A stretch of 64,000 nucleotides of DNA from JAAZNF01 sp964561025. Its GTDB lineage: Bacteria > Myxococcota > B64-G9. This document shows positions 52,528-63,416 of this stretch, piece by piece. Both the position numbers and the translations under genes were made by a program. The stretch spans positions 1 to 64,000 of the forward strand of contig CAZLNM010000005.1 in the NCBI GenBank assembly GCA_964561025.1, in the 5' to 3' direction. The notes below the pieces were generated by a model. The model ran no database searches. It worked only from the letters and a program-made list of their open reading frames with translations, and was not told the DNA's origin. The stretch's first letter is position 1; every line of letters begins with the position of its first letter.

Positions 52528-53613
52528 TTATCTGGGTCTCAGGGAACCCTGTTTGGATGGTGGCACGATGCTCTTGTCGGCGATCTCGATCCCGTCCCGG
52601 CTGGACTCCTTGACGCGGTACATGGCCTCGTCGGCGAGGCGCAGGATGTCGTCGGGGTTCTGCGCGTCGTCGGGGAAATTCGCCAGGCCGAACGAGGCCG
52701 TCACCCGGATCTCGAGGTTCCGGTCGCGCAAAAACACCGCCTCGTTGAGCGCCAGCCGGAGCCGGCGGGTGACGTGCAGCGCCTGCTCCTTGTTCGTCTG
52801 CGGCAGGATGATGACGAACTCGTCGCCGCCGTAGCGGGTGGGGATGTCCACAGTGCGCAGGTTGGCCTTGAGCAGGTCCCCCACCTCCTTGAGCAGCCGC
52901 GAGCCGCACAGGTGGCCGTGTTCGTCGTTGACCAGCTTGAACCGGTCCAGGTCGAAGAACACCACCCCGAAGGTGAGCTGGTAGCGCTTGCTGCGCTCGA
53001 ACTCCTGGTGCAGCGCCTCGTGCAAGAAGCGCGAGTTGTACAGGTTGGTCACGTCGTCCTTGACGGTGAGCTCCTGCACCCGCTGGAAGTTGCGGGCGTT
53101 CTCGATGGCGATGGCGGCGAAGTCGGCGAGCGAGTTGAGCAGGCGCAGATCCGACTCGGAGAACGAGTCCGGCCGGTTGTTGACGAGCTCGATGACTCCC
53201 AGCACCCGGTTGCGGAAGGAGAGCGGCACCGCCAGCAGCGCCTGGGTGTTGAAGTTGGAGACCTGATCCACGCTGCTGCAGAAGCGCGGATCGGCGGGCG
53301 CGTTTCGCACCAGGAGCGGCTTGCCGTCGCGGGCCACGCAGCCGGCCACGCCCTGGCCGACCTTGAGCCGGATGTCCTTGATCTTGTCGGCACCCTCGCC
53401 CACCGCGATCTCGAAGAAGAGCTCTTTCTTCTCTTCGTCGAGCAGCAAAAGCGACCAGTTGTTGGGGCGCAGCAGCTCCGAGATCTTCTGCATGATGATG
53501 CCCAGCACCTCGCGCACGTCGAGCGTCGAGGTCAGGGTCTTGCCGATCTCGTTGAAGACCCGCAGCTCCTCGACCGTGCGGGCCATCTCGCGCAGGAGTT
53601 CTTCGCGGTCCAT
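52528..53613 (-). CDS. GAF-GGDEF nucleotide cyclase with the Hypr specificity residue
   Basis: A 361-residue cytoplasmic protein. GAF domain (about 20-170) and GGDEF domain (about 185-340) with intact GGDEF at 262-266 and an I-site RTVD (253-256) five residues before it. The substrate-binding block reads VNDEHGHLCGSRL: Asn229 is normal, but the Asp usually found in GHxxGD is Ser238 (codon 52902-52900). In Hypr enzymes such as GSU1658 this same change allows production of 3',3'-cGAMP. Start ATG 53613. Divergent from the large surface protein. Confidence 0.92.
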   Translation of the reverse strand: MDREELLREMARTVEELRVFNEIGKTLTSTLDVREVLGIIMQKISELLRPNNWSLLLLDEEKKELFFEIAVGEGADKIKDIRLKVGQGVAGCVARDGKPLLVRNAPADPRFCSSVDQVSNFNTQALLAVPLSFRNRVLGVIELVNNRPDSFSESDLRLLNSLADFAAIAIENARNFQRVQELTVKDDVTNLYNSRFLHEALHQEFERSKRYQLTFGVVFFDLDRFKLVNDEHGHLCGSRLLKEVGDLLKANLRTVDIPTRYGGDEFVIILPQTNKEQALHVTRRLRLALNEAVFLRDRNLEIRVTASFGLANFPDDAQNPDDILRLADEAMYRVKESSRDGIEIADKSIVPPSKQGSLRPR

Positions 53614-53749
53614 GGCGTGTCCTCAGATGACAGCGCCATGGTACGGGCCCGTCTGGACGGAGTCAAATTCGGCGCGCCGGGACGGGGGGCTTTACAGCGC
53701 AAAGCGGCTCAAGCGATAATTGCCCGTCCTTCGTCCAAGGAGTGCGCCG

Positions 53750-56700
53750 ATGAACGTGCGCCGCCCGTTCGCCGCATTCGGGGTTTGGTTGTGGCTCGCC
53801 GCGGGCTGCGGCCCGGAAGAACCGCCGGCGGGATCCGCCATCTCCAGGCCGCTCGGCTCCCGGGATGCCTTCGGCCTGAGCGACAACGCTCGTAAGAATC
53901 CAGAGCGCTTGCGTCTGCTCGACGTTGAAGCACCCGCACCCGAGAGCCCGGCGGACCTTGGCGGAGAAAACGGAGCGAAGGACGTCACCGGGCAGATGGT
54001 CTTTCAGGAAGGCGCCCAGCCGAGCGCCGGCTACACCATGGACGGCACCACCGCCTGGGCCTACAACCCGAACAGCACCTTCGGCACCGACATCAACCTG
54101 GGCTGCGGCCGCAACGGCGCCTTCGGCTGGCCGTACCTGCGCTTCGACCTCTCCGCGCTGCCTCAGGGAATCCAGGTGACGTCCGCCACGTTGTCTCTGT
54201 ATGTCGAAGACATCTGGGCCTATTGCGTCACCGGCCAGAACGTGAGCACCCACAAAGTCTTGTCCGCCTGGAGCGAGAGCACGCTCACCTACAACAACAA
54301 GCCGCCCGACTGGAACAATGGCATCTTCGAGTCGACCACCTACATCAACGCCTACCCGCGCTTCTTCGACTTTTCCGTGACCCAGATGGTGAGCGACTGG
54401 GTGGCGAACCCGGCGAGCAACTTCGGCCTGGCGCTCATCCCCGTCGATCTCCTGTGTGACGGCGACTGGATCATCTTCTCCAGCGACGACTCCACCACCA
54501 CCAGCTTCCGGCCCAAGCTCACCGTCAACTACAACCTCCCCACCCACCGGGCCAGCTTCGCCAGCCAGAGCCCGCCGCCCGCCTCCATGGTCATCGGCCA
54601 GCGGGCCCCGGTGGAGGTGCGTTTCGTCAACCAGGGCTACGACGACTGGACCCCGGGCGCCGGCTACGCGCTGGGCAGCCAGTCCCCGCCGGACAACACC
54701 ACCTGGGGGTTCTCGCGCATCGCCCTGCCCGCGACGGTGGGGCACGGGGGGACGGCGGTGTTCGCCGCCCAGGTCACCGCGCCTGCATCCCCCGGGAGCT
54801 ACGCCTTCCAGTGGCGCATGGTCCAAGAGGGAGTGGAATGGTTCGGGGACACCAGCCCGGCGGTCCAGGTGCAGGTCCTCTTGAAGCCGAACGGCACCGC
54901 TTGCGAAAGCAACATGGAGTGCGACAGCGCGAAATGCGTGGACGGGGTGTGCTGCGACTCGACCTGCCTCGGGACGTGCAAGAGCTGCCGGCTCTCCGGC
55001 TACGAGGGGAACTGCCGCTACATCGGCGCGGGCCAGGATCCCGACGAAGAATGCCCCGGAACGGGGATCTGCGGCGGCGCGTGCAACGGCTCGGGCGCTT
55101 GCGTCTTCCCCGCGGCCGGGAGCGCCTGCGCCCCGTGCGGAACCTGCAACGGCCAGGGGTTGTGCAACCAGTTCGCCGCACCCGGCAGCGACCCGGGCGA
55201 CGCCTGCGGGCCGTGCCGGGTGTGTCCCGGCGACGGCCCGGACTGCGTGCCCGTCGCCGCGGGCGGGGATCCGTTCAACGAGTGCGCCGAGACGGCGCCC
55301 GAGAGCTGCGGCACCACGGGCGCCTGCAACGGCCAGGGCGCCTGCGCCCTTCACCCCGCCGGCACGGCCTGCGGCCCCGAGAGCTGCACCTCGGGCCTCC
55401 ACCACCTGCCCGATCGCTGCGACGGCGCCGGCGCTTGCCAGAGAGGCCAGGACGTGCCCTGCTCTCCCTATGTCTGCCTGGACGCGGTGAACTGCCGCAC
55501 CGATTGCTCCGACAACTCCCACTGCGTGGCCGAGAGCTTCTGCGAGGCGGGCCGCTGCCGGCCCACCCTGGCCCGCGGCGAAGCCTGCATCCACGACGGC
55601 CAGTGCCTGAGCAATCATTGCGCCGACGGGGTGTGCTGCGACACGGTGTGCGGCGGGCGCTGCGAATTCTGCGCCATGCCCTTCGACCGGGGCGGCTGCT
55701 ACGCGGTGCCCGACGGCGAGGACCCGCGCGAGGTCTGCCCTGGAACCGGGCTCTGCGGCGGGGTGTGCAACGGCGCGCGCGAGTGCCGATTCCCGCCGCC
55801 ATCCACCCGCTGCGACACCTGCAAGGGTTGTGACGGGGCCGGGTTCTGCGCCGTGTTGGCCGCGGCCGAGAGCGATCCCTTCGGCGACTGTGGCCTGTGC
55901 CGCGGCTGCTCGGGCGTGGACACCGCCTGCCGGCCCATCGCCGCCGGTGCCGACCCGCGCGCGGAATGCCCCGACCTGCCGGCGCAGACGTGCGGCACCA
56001 GCGGTGGTTGCGACGGCGCCGGCGCCTGCGCCTGGTACCCCAGCGGGACCGAGTGCGTCGCGGCCTCCTGCCAGGAGGGGGTGTTGCAGCCGGCCTCGAC
56101 CTGCGACGGTGTCGGGCGTTGCCTGACGCCGGAGCCGGTTCCGTGCGCGCCGTTCGCCTGCGCCGCCGGCGACCGTTGCGCCACCGCCTGCGCCGACGAT
56201 TCCGGGTGTCTTCCGGGATACTACTGTCAGGCGCCGGTGTGCCTGCCCATCCTGGGGCCCGGCGAGGCTTGCCAGCGCGCCGCCCAGTGCCAGACCGGGC
56301 TGTGCGTGGACGGGGTGTGCTGCCAGGGCCCCTGCGACGGCTTCTGCCAGCGCTGCGATATCCAGGGCAGCCGGGGACAGTGTGCGGCTGTCCCGCCCGG
56401 CGAGGATCCCGACAACGAATGTCCGGGCGGCGGAGCCTGCGGCGGCGCTTGCGATGGCGCCGGCGGCTGCGCCTTCCCGGGGCAGGAGAAGCCCTGCGGC
56501 GCCTGCGCCCGCTGCGACGGCGCCGGCAACTGCGGGGTGTTCCTGGCGGCGGGGACCGATCCGCTCGACGCCTGCGGCCCGTGCCGGGTGTGCGCGGGCG
56601 GGCGCGACGCCTGCGTGCCGGTCGGCGCCGGCGTGGACCCCCTCGATGAATGCACCGCCGAGGAGCCGGCCAGCTGCGGCCGGGACGGCCAGTGCGACGG

Positions 56701-58711
56701 GCGGGGCGCCTGCCGCCTGTGGCCGGGCGGCACGCTGTGCGGCAGCCAGTTCTGCCGCAACGGCACGCTCACCCGGGCGCCTACCTGCGACGGCGCGGGC
56801 GTGTGCCTGGACCGGGGCTCGGTCTCCTGCCAACCCTTCGCCTGCGACGGAGACGACTGCGGCGGGCCGGCCTCCCTGCACCACGTCAGCGTCGAGGACG
56901 CGCCGGGGGGACGGGGCGTTCCGGTGCTCGACCGGACGCTCACCACGGACGACGTGCTTTTTTTGTACGCGGTGGGCCGCGATGCGAACAACGTCTTCGT
57001 GGGCGACGTGCTGGTGCGCTGGCGCGTGGAAGGCGAGATCGGCACCGTTCCGCTCGGGCCGTCGACCTCGGCGGTCTTCGACCCGACGCTGCCGGGACAG
57101 GGCCGGGTGGTGGCGGACTATTACCTGGCCTCGGTCATCGACGGCCAGACCGGCCTGCTCCGGGTCGGGCCCGGCGTCCCGGCGGGCGACATCCCGGTGA
57201 GCGCCGACCCGGTCCGCATCCCTGCCGACGGGGTGTCGACGAGCGCCATCGCCGCCGGGCCGGTGCGCAACGCCGATCAGAACCCGGTGACGGACGGCAC
57301 CCGCCTCACCGTGCTGGCCTCCGAGGGAGAGGTCCTCGGCGACGATCTCGATCCCGCCCGGCCCGGGCTGCAACTCGCCACCTCGGGCGGCAGCGTACAC
57401 TTTGCCATCCGCGCACCCACGCGACCGGCCCGCGCCTGGATCCGGGTGTCGGCCCTGCCGCCGGGCAATGCCGATGGTCGCGGCGCGGTGTACTTCGGGG
57501 GCGAAGATCCGGTGGCCGACGCCGGCGCCGACCGCGAGGCGCACATCGGCAGCCTGGTGGTTCTGGACGGCTCCCGAAGCTACGATCCGCTGGGTCAGCA
57601 ACTCGGCTTCTTCTGGACGCAGCAGCAGGGCGAGGCCGTCGAGCTCGCCGGCGCTAACACCTCGGTGCCGTCCTTCGTCGCGCCGGGCTCGGATCAGACG
57701 CTGGTGTTCGCCCTGGAGGTCAGCGCCGGCGCCCGGCGCAGCGCGCCCGACACGGTGGAGATCCGGGTGCGCGGCGCGGAGCCGCAGCGCCCCCGGGCGG
57801 TGCTGCGCCTCGATCCCGAAAGCGGCGCCGCTCCCCTGACGGTGACGCTCGACGGGAGCGAGAGCGCCGCCGCCGACGGCGAAGCGCTTCGCGCCATGTT
57901 CTTCGAGTTTGGCGACGGATCTGCGGCTTTGCCGGGCCCTGTGGCTCAGCGCACCTTCACCGAGCCCGGCGGGGTTGGCGTCACCTTGTGGGTGCTCGAC
58001 GGCCAGGGCCGGTTCGATACCGCCTCCGGGCTGGTCCGGGTCGGCGACGGCGAGCGCCTTCCTCCGGCGCTTACGCTTCGCGCCGCGCCCGGGTACGGGC
58101 CGGCGCCGCTCTCGGTGCTGCTGACGGTCGAGGCGACGTGCGCGGACGGCGCCACGCCTCTCCTGGAGTGGGATCTGGGCGGCGGGTTCGTCCCCGGGCC
58201 CTGGCAGCGGCGCGAGGTGTACTCCCGAGCCGGTTATTACCCGGTCCGTGTCCGGGCCTGTGACGGGATCCCGCTTTGCAGCGAGCAGCGGCTCACCATC
58301 GCGGTGTCGGACGCGGGGGCCTATCCGCCGCGCATCCTGTCGAGCGCGCCGGCCCAGGCGGCCGTGGGCAAGCCGTACGCCTATGCCCCGGAGGTCGCCG
58401 GGACCCGGCCGCTGAATTTCTCCCTGGGAAAGACGGTGAACGGCTCGACCGTCCGCGCCCCGCGGGGTATGCGCCTGGATGCGCAGAGTGGCGCCGTGGC
58501 CTGGACGCCCGACTCATCGGCGGCGCCGGCCCAGGCGGTCACCCTGGCGGTCCAGAACGATGCCGGAGCGGACTTTCAGGACTTTGAAATCAGCGTCAGC
58601 GGAGGATCGGCAGGCGGGTGCGCGTGCGGAAACAGCACCGCGCCGGGCGGGCTTCTGGCCCTCGCTCTCCTGCTCTCGTTCCTGGCGCGCCCGCGGCGGC
58701 CGCGCCGCTAG
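53750..58711 (+). CDS. Very large surface lipoprotein with DNRLRE, Cys-rich repeats, PKD domains and MYXO-CTERM-like tail
   Basis: A 1653-residue protein. The start ATG 53750 has AAGGAG upstream and a signal peptide ending VWLWLAAGC, so it could be lipidated. Domains in order: DNRLRE/CBM-like beta domain (about 80-255); an Ig-like NBR1-type domain (about 260-375); three tandem Cys-rich repeats of about 226 residues (about 380-1035); an invasin-like Big domain (about 1040-1245); PKD-like domains (about 1250-1520); a cadherin-like domain; and a final CAC plus hydrophobic plus Arg-rich tail. Probably a fibre- or adhesin-like surface protein. Its stop codon overlaps the rubredoxin stop. Confidence 0.88.
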   Translation: MNVRRPFAAFGVWLWLAAGCGPEEPPAGSAISRPLGSRDAFGLSDNARKNPERLRLLDVEAPAPESPADLGGENGAKDVTGQMVFQEGAQPSAGYTMDGTTAWAYNPNSTFGTDINLGCGRNGAFGWPYLRFDLSALPQGIQVTSATLSLYVEDIWAYCVTGQNVSTHKVLSAWSESTLTYNNKPPDWNNGIFESTTYINAYPRFFDFSVTQMVSDWVANPASNFGLALIPVDLLCDGDWIIFSSDDSTTTSFRPKLTVNYNLPTHRASFASQSPPPASMVIGQRAPVEVRFVNQGYDDWTPGAGYALGSQSPPDNTTWGFSRIALPATVGHGGTAVFAAQVTAPASPGSYAFQWRMVQEGVEWFGDTSPAVQVQVLLKPNGTACESNMECDSAKCVDGVCCDSTCLGTCKSCRLSGYEGNCRYIGAGQDPDEECPGTGICGGACNGSGACVFPAAGSACAPCGTCNGQGLCNQFAAPGSDPGDACGPCRVCPGDGPDCVPVAAGGDPFNECAETAPESCGTTGACNGQGACALHPAGTACGPESCTSGLHHLPDRCDGAGACQRGQDVPCSPYVCLDAVNCRTDCSDNSHCVAESFCEAGRCRPTLARGEACIHDGQCLSNHCADGVCCDTVCGGRCEFCAMPFDRGGCYAVPDGEDPREVCPGTGLCGGVCNGARECRFPPPSTRCDTCKGCDGAGFCAVLAAAESDPFGDCGLCRGCSGVDTACRPIAAGADPRAECPDLPAQTCGTSGGCDGAGACAWYPSGTECVAASCQEGVLQPASTCDGVGRCLTPEPVPCAPFACAAGDRCATACADDSGCLPGYYCQAPVCLPILGPGEACQRAAQCQTGLCVDGVCCQGPCDGFCQRCDIQGSRGQCAAVPPGEDPDNECPGGGACGGACDGAGGCAFPGQEKPCGACARCDGAGNCGVFLAAGTDPLDACGPCRVCAGGRDACVPVGAGVDPLDECTAEEPASCGRDGQCDGRGACRLWPGGTLCGSQFCRNGTLTRAPTCDGAGVCLDRGSVSCQPFACDGDDCGGPASLHHVSVEDAPGGRGVPVLDRTLTTDDVLFLYAVGRDANNVFVGDVLVRWRVEGEIGTVPLGPSTSAVFDPTLPGQGRVVADYYLASVIDGQTGLLRVGPGVPAGDIPVSADPVRIPADGVSTSAIAAGPVRNADQNPVTDGTRLTVLASEGEVLGDDLDPARPGLQLATSGGSVHFAIRAPTRPARAWIRVSALPPGNADGRGAVYFGGEDPVADAGADREAHIGSLVVLDGSRSYDPLGQQLGFFWTQQQGEAVELAGANTSVPSFVAPGSDQTLVFALEVSAGARRSAPDTVEIRVRGAEPQRPRAVLRLDPESGAAPLTVTLDGSESAAADGEALRAMFFEFGDGSAALPGPVAQRTFTEPGGVGVTLWVLDGQGRFDTASGLVRVGDGERLPPALTLRAAPGYGPAPLSVLLTVEATCADGATPLLEWDLGGGFVPGPWQRREVYSRAGYYPVRVRACDGIPLCSEQRLTIAVSDAGAYPPRILSSAPAQAAVGKPYAYAPEVAGTRPLNFSLGKTVNGSTVRAPRGMRLDAQSGAVAWTPDSSAAPAQAVTLAVQNDAGADFQDFEISVSGGSAGGCACGNSTAPGGLLALALLLSFLARPRRPRR
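54889..56868 (+). repeat. Three Cys-rich tandem repeats within the surface protein
   Basis: Approximate limits. Each unit of about 226 residues opens with a G-AC----QC----C-DGVCC motif (near 54895, 55575 and 56260) and continues with DPD-ECPG, CGG-CNG and CDG-G-C blocks. The third unit is slightly shorter. Confidence 0.8.
58613..58708 (+). other. MYXO-CTERM-like sorting signal of the surface protein
   Basis: Encodes GGCACG, then a Leu/Ala-rich transmembrane stretch and RPRRPRR at the extreme C-terminus. This matches the Cys-X-Cys, hydrophobic, Arg-rich layout, as in the phosphoesterase at 6753. Confidence 0.75.
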
Positions 58712-58878
58712 CCGTTTTTCTCGAACAGGCTCTTGTCCGCGCCACACACCGGGCACACCCAGGAGTCGGGCAGCTCCTCGAACGGCGTGCCGGGGGCGAT
58801 GCCGTTGTCCGGGTCGCCGGCGGCGGGATCGTACACATATCCACAGACGGTACAGGTGTATTTCTCGTTCTGGCTCAC
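58708..58878 (-). CDS. Rubredoxin
   Basis: A 56-residue electron carrier with one FeS4 site. Cysteines at residues 9, 12, 42 and 45 form the CTVCGYVYDP and CPVCGADKS motifs of classic rubredoxins. The start is GTG 58878 preceded by GGGAGGAGG. Its TAG stop overlaps that of the large convergent surface protein. It lies 52 bases after the Rrf2-type regulator gene, likely in one operon, suggesting oxidative- or iron-stress control. Confidence 0.96.
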   Translation of the reverse strand: MSQNEKYTCTVCGYVYDPAAGDPDNGIAPGTPFEELPDSWVCPVCGADKSLFEKNG

Positions 58879-58930
58879 CGGGTCCTCCTCCCTTGGCGCG
58901 GTTCGAAAGTTTTGCGGCTGGTTGTGTTCC

Positions 58931-59362
58931 TCACACCAGCCAGGCCTTGCGGCTCTCGGCGCGGCTCGCGTCGAGCAGCGCCTGGAGGCTATAGCTGGAC
59001 AAGGTTTCGAACAGTCGCTTCTCCGCCTCCTGAAACACTTTCTTGAGTTCGCAGTGATCGCCGCCGCGACAGCCCCGTTCCGGGCCGAGGCAGGTAAACA
59101 GCGGCTCCTCGGTCTCGATGGCGCGCACCACGTCCGAGATGGTGATCTGGTCCGGCGTCTTCGCCAGGTTGAAGCCGCCCTTCTTGCCGCGGGTGGATTT
59201 CACCAGCCCGTGCCGGGCCAGCTTCTGGAACACCTTGGCCAGGTAGGTTTCCGACACCTTCTGGGCCCGGGCCATCTCGGCGACCAGGAGCATCTTCTTC
59301 TTCTTGGTGGCGAGCTGCCACAGGCCGTGCAGGGCGAGGTCCGAGGACTTGGAGAATTTCAT
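58931..59362 (-). CDS. Rrf2-family (IscR-like) transcriptional regulator
   Basis: A 143-residue regulator. Winged-helix DNA-binding region (about 1-75) with YLAKVFQKLARHGLVKSTRGKKGGF. Three cysteines, C91, C98 and C104, match the spacing of the [2Fe-2S] ligands in IscR. It presumably senses iron-sulphur status or oxidants and controls rubredoxin downstream. The last residues (ESRKAWLV) are atypical. Confidence 0.92.
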   Translation of the reverse strand: MKFSKSSDLALHGLWQLATKKKKMLLVAEMARAQKVSETYLAKVFQKLARHGLVKSTRGKKGGFNLAKTPDQITISDVVRAIETEEPLFTCLGPERGCRGGDHCELKKVFQEAEKRLFETLSSYSLQALLDASRAESRKAWLV

Positions 59363-59446
59363 GCGCGCTCCCGAGATTCCGCTCCCCGGCGGATCCTGTA
59401 GCCCATGGCGCGGGAAAAGGAAACAGGAATCTCGAGCCGCCTGCCG

Positions 59447-59998
59447 CTAGATGCGCAGGCCGAGGTATCCCATGACGTCGAAGTCGTATCCCACCTGCCC
59501 GGTGATATAGTGCACGCCGACGTTGGCGCTCACGCCGAAGGCGAGGAAGTCCCCGGCGAAGGGGATCTCCAACCCGCCGCCGGCCCGGGCGTAGCCGCCG
59601 GCCTCCGTGGACATCTTCTCCGGGGCGTCGGGCGAGAAGGCCTTGGCGTCGGCTGCGAGCAGCATCAGGCCCACGCTGCCGCACACGTACGGGCGGATCA
59701 CCGGCAGAAGGTCGGTCGAGAAGTGCACGCCCAGGCCGCCGTAGACCAGGTCGGCGCCGTCCAGGAAGTGCTGGTAGTCCAGCATGGCGGTGAGGAACAG
59801 AACCTGCAGCCGTCCCCGGGCGCCGAAGGCGAAGCCGCCGAGCTTCCCGGATTCGTCGGCCGCGCCCGGGAGCTTGAGGTTGCCCACCTGGGAGAATCCG
59901 GCCTGCCCCTGGACCTCGAAGGCGAACAGATCCGCGGCCGCCGGTTGGGCCAGACCAATCAGGAGAAGAACCAGGCTCGACGCGATGGCATGACGCAT
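59447..59998 (-). CDS. Small outer-membrane beta-barrel-like protein
   Basis: A 183-residue exported protein with a signal peptide ending LAQPAAA. The mature part has the alternating strand pattern and Gly-rich turns of an 8-stranded OmpA/OprF-like barrel: GFSQVGNLKLPG, GGFAFGARGRLQVLFL, YGGLGVHFS, ending YDFDVMGYLGLRI. CAAGGAGGCTGAC precedes ATG 59998. No function assigned. Confidence 0.7.
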   Translation of the reverse strand: MRHAIASSLVLLLIGLAQPAAADLFAFEVQGQAGFSQVGNLKLPGAADESGKLGGFAFGARGRLQVLFLTAMLDYQHFLDGADLVYGGLGVHFSTDLLPVIRPYVCGSVGLMLLAADAKAFSPDAPEKMSTEAGGYARAGGGLEIPFAGDFLAFGVSANVGVHYITGQVGYDFDVMGYLGLRI

Positions 59999-60150
59999 GT
60001 CAGCCTCCTTGTGGTGGCGGGGCGCTCCTGCGCCGCCGCTGCCGACTGGGACGGGCCGCCGTGCATTTTTCATCAGGCGGCCACACTCATTCTTCAGGGG
60101 ATTTCGGCCGAAAGTCAACCGGGGTGTGCGACCCGCCGCGATTGGAGGCG

Positions 60151-60543
60151 CTATGTCTCCGCGCGCTGGAGGTTTCGCTCCACGATCTGGCGGATGAGCT
60201 CGAGCGAGGGCTCGTCGAAGTTGAGGAACTCCACCCCCATGCCGGGCACCTTCTTCTCGCTGGCGGCCTCCGGGGGGATGGAACGCACCACCCGGCCCAG
60301 GCCCTCGATGAGCTTGGCGCCGTCCCGCAGGTAGAACTGCAGGTACACGAGCGCGCCCTCCTCGCGGGGCTCGCTGGTGCGGATGAACATCCCGCCCAGG
60401 CTGATGTCGGTGGAGTACTCGGCCAAAAAGTCCTCCAGGGTGTCGAAACGGTACTGGATGAGCAGCGAAAGTGACGCACGCGGGAAACGGCGGCGCTCCT
60501 CTCCGGGCTTTCCGTCGTCGGCGGGGGTCTTCTCGTCGGGCAT
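60151..60543 (-). CDS. PilZ-domain (TIGR02266-like) protein
   Basis: A 130-residue protein. RRRFPRASLSL contains the RxxxR cyclic-di-GMP motif and TDISLGGMFIRT the (D/N)xSxxG motif, both complete. This is the single-domain PilZ type common in Myxococcota, controlling motility or polysaccharide. ATG 60543 follows GGGAGGTACCC. It is divergent from the Ser/Thr kinase gene, and a receptor for cyclic dinucleotides close to the GGDEF gene. Confidence 0.9.
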   Translation of the reverse strand: MPDEKTPADDGKPGEERRRFPRASLSLLIQYRFDTLEDFLAEYSTDISLGGMFIRTSEPREEGALVYLQFYLRDGAKLIEGLGRVVRSIPPEAASEKKVPGMGVEFLNFDEPSLELIRQIVERNLQRAET

Positions 60544-60746
60544 GGGTACCTCCCAGAACCGTACCAGGATAGTCAACCATCTCGGGCCGGTCAAGGACGG
60601 CGGCGAACGAAGCGGGCCGCTGGTGCGAGGAGAGCGCCAGCGCGTCTTTTCGCCGGGCGGATCCAAAGATTTGACTTCGGCGGTGGGCGCAAGTAACGTA
60701 TCGTACTTGCTAGGGATTAGGCGCCCTCCGCGCCGCGGGAACTCCA

Positions 60747-63416
<2,670 letters not shown>

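Noticed and set aside
53663..57601. 1312-residue open frame on the minus strand
   Set aside because: Antisense to the Cys-rich surface protein; its long Ala/Gly/Arg/His repeats mirror that gene's codons and show no domain.
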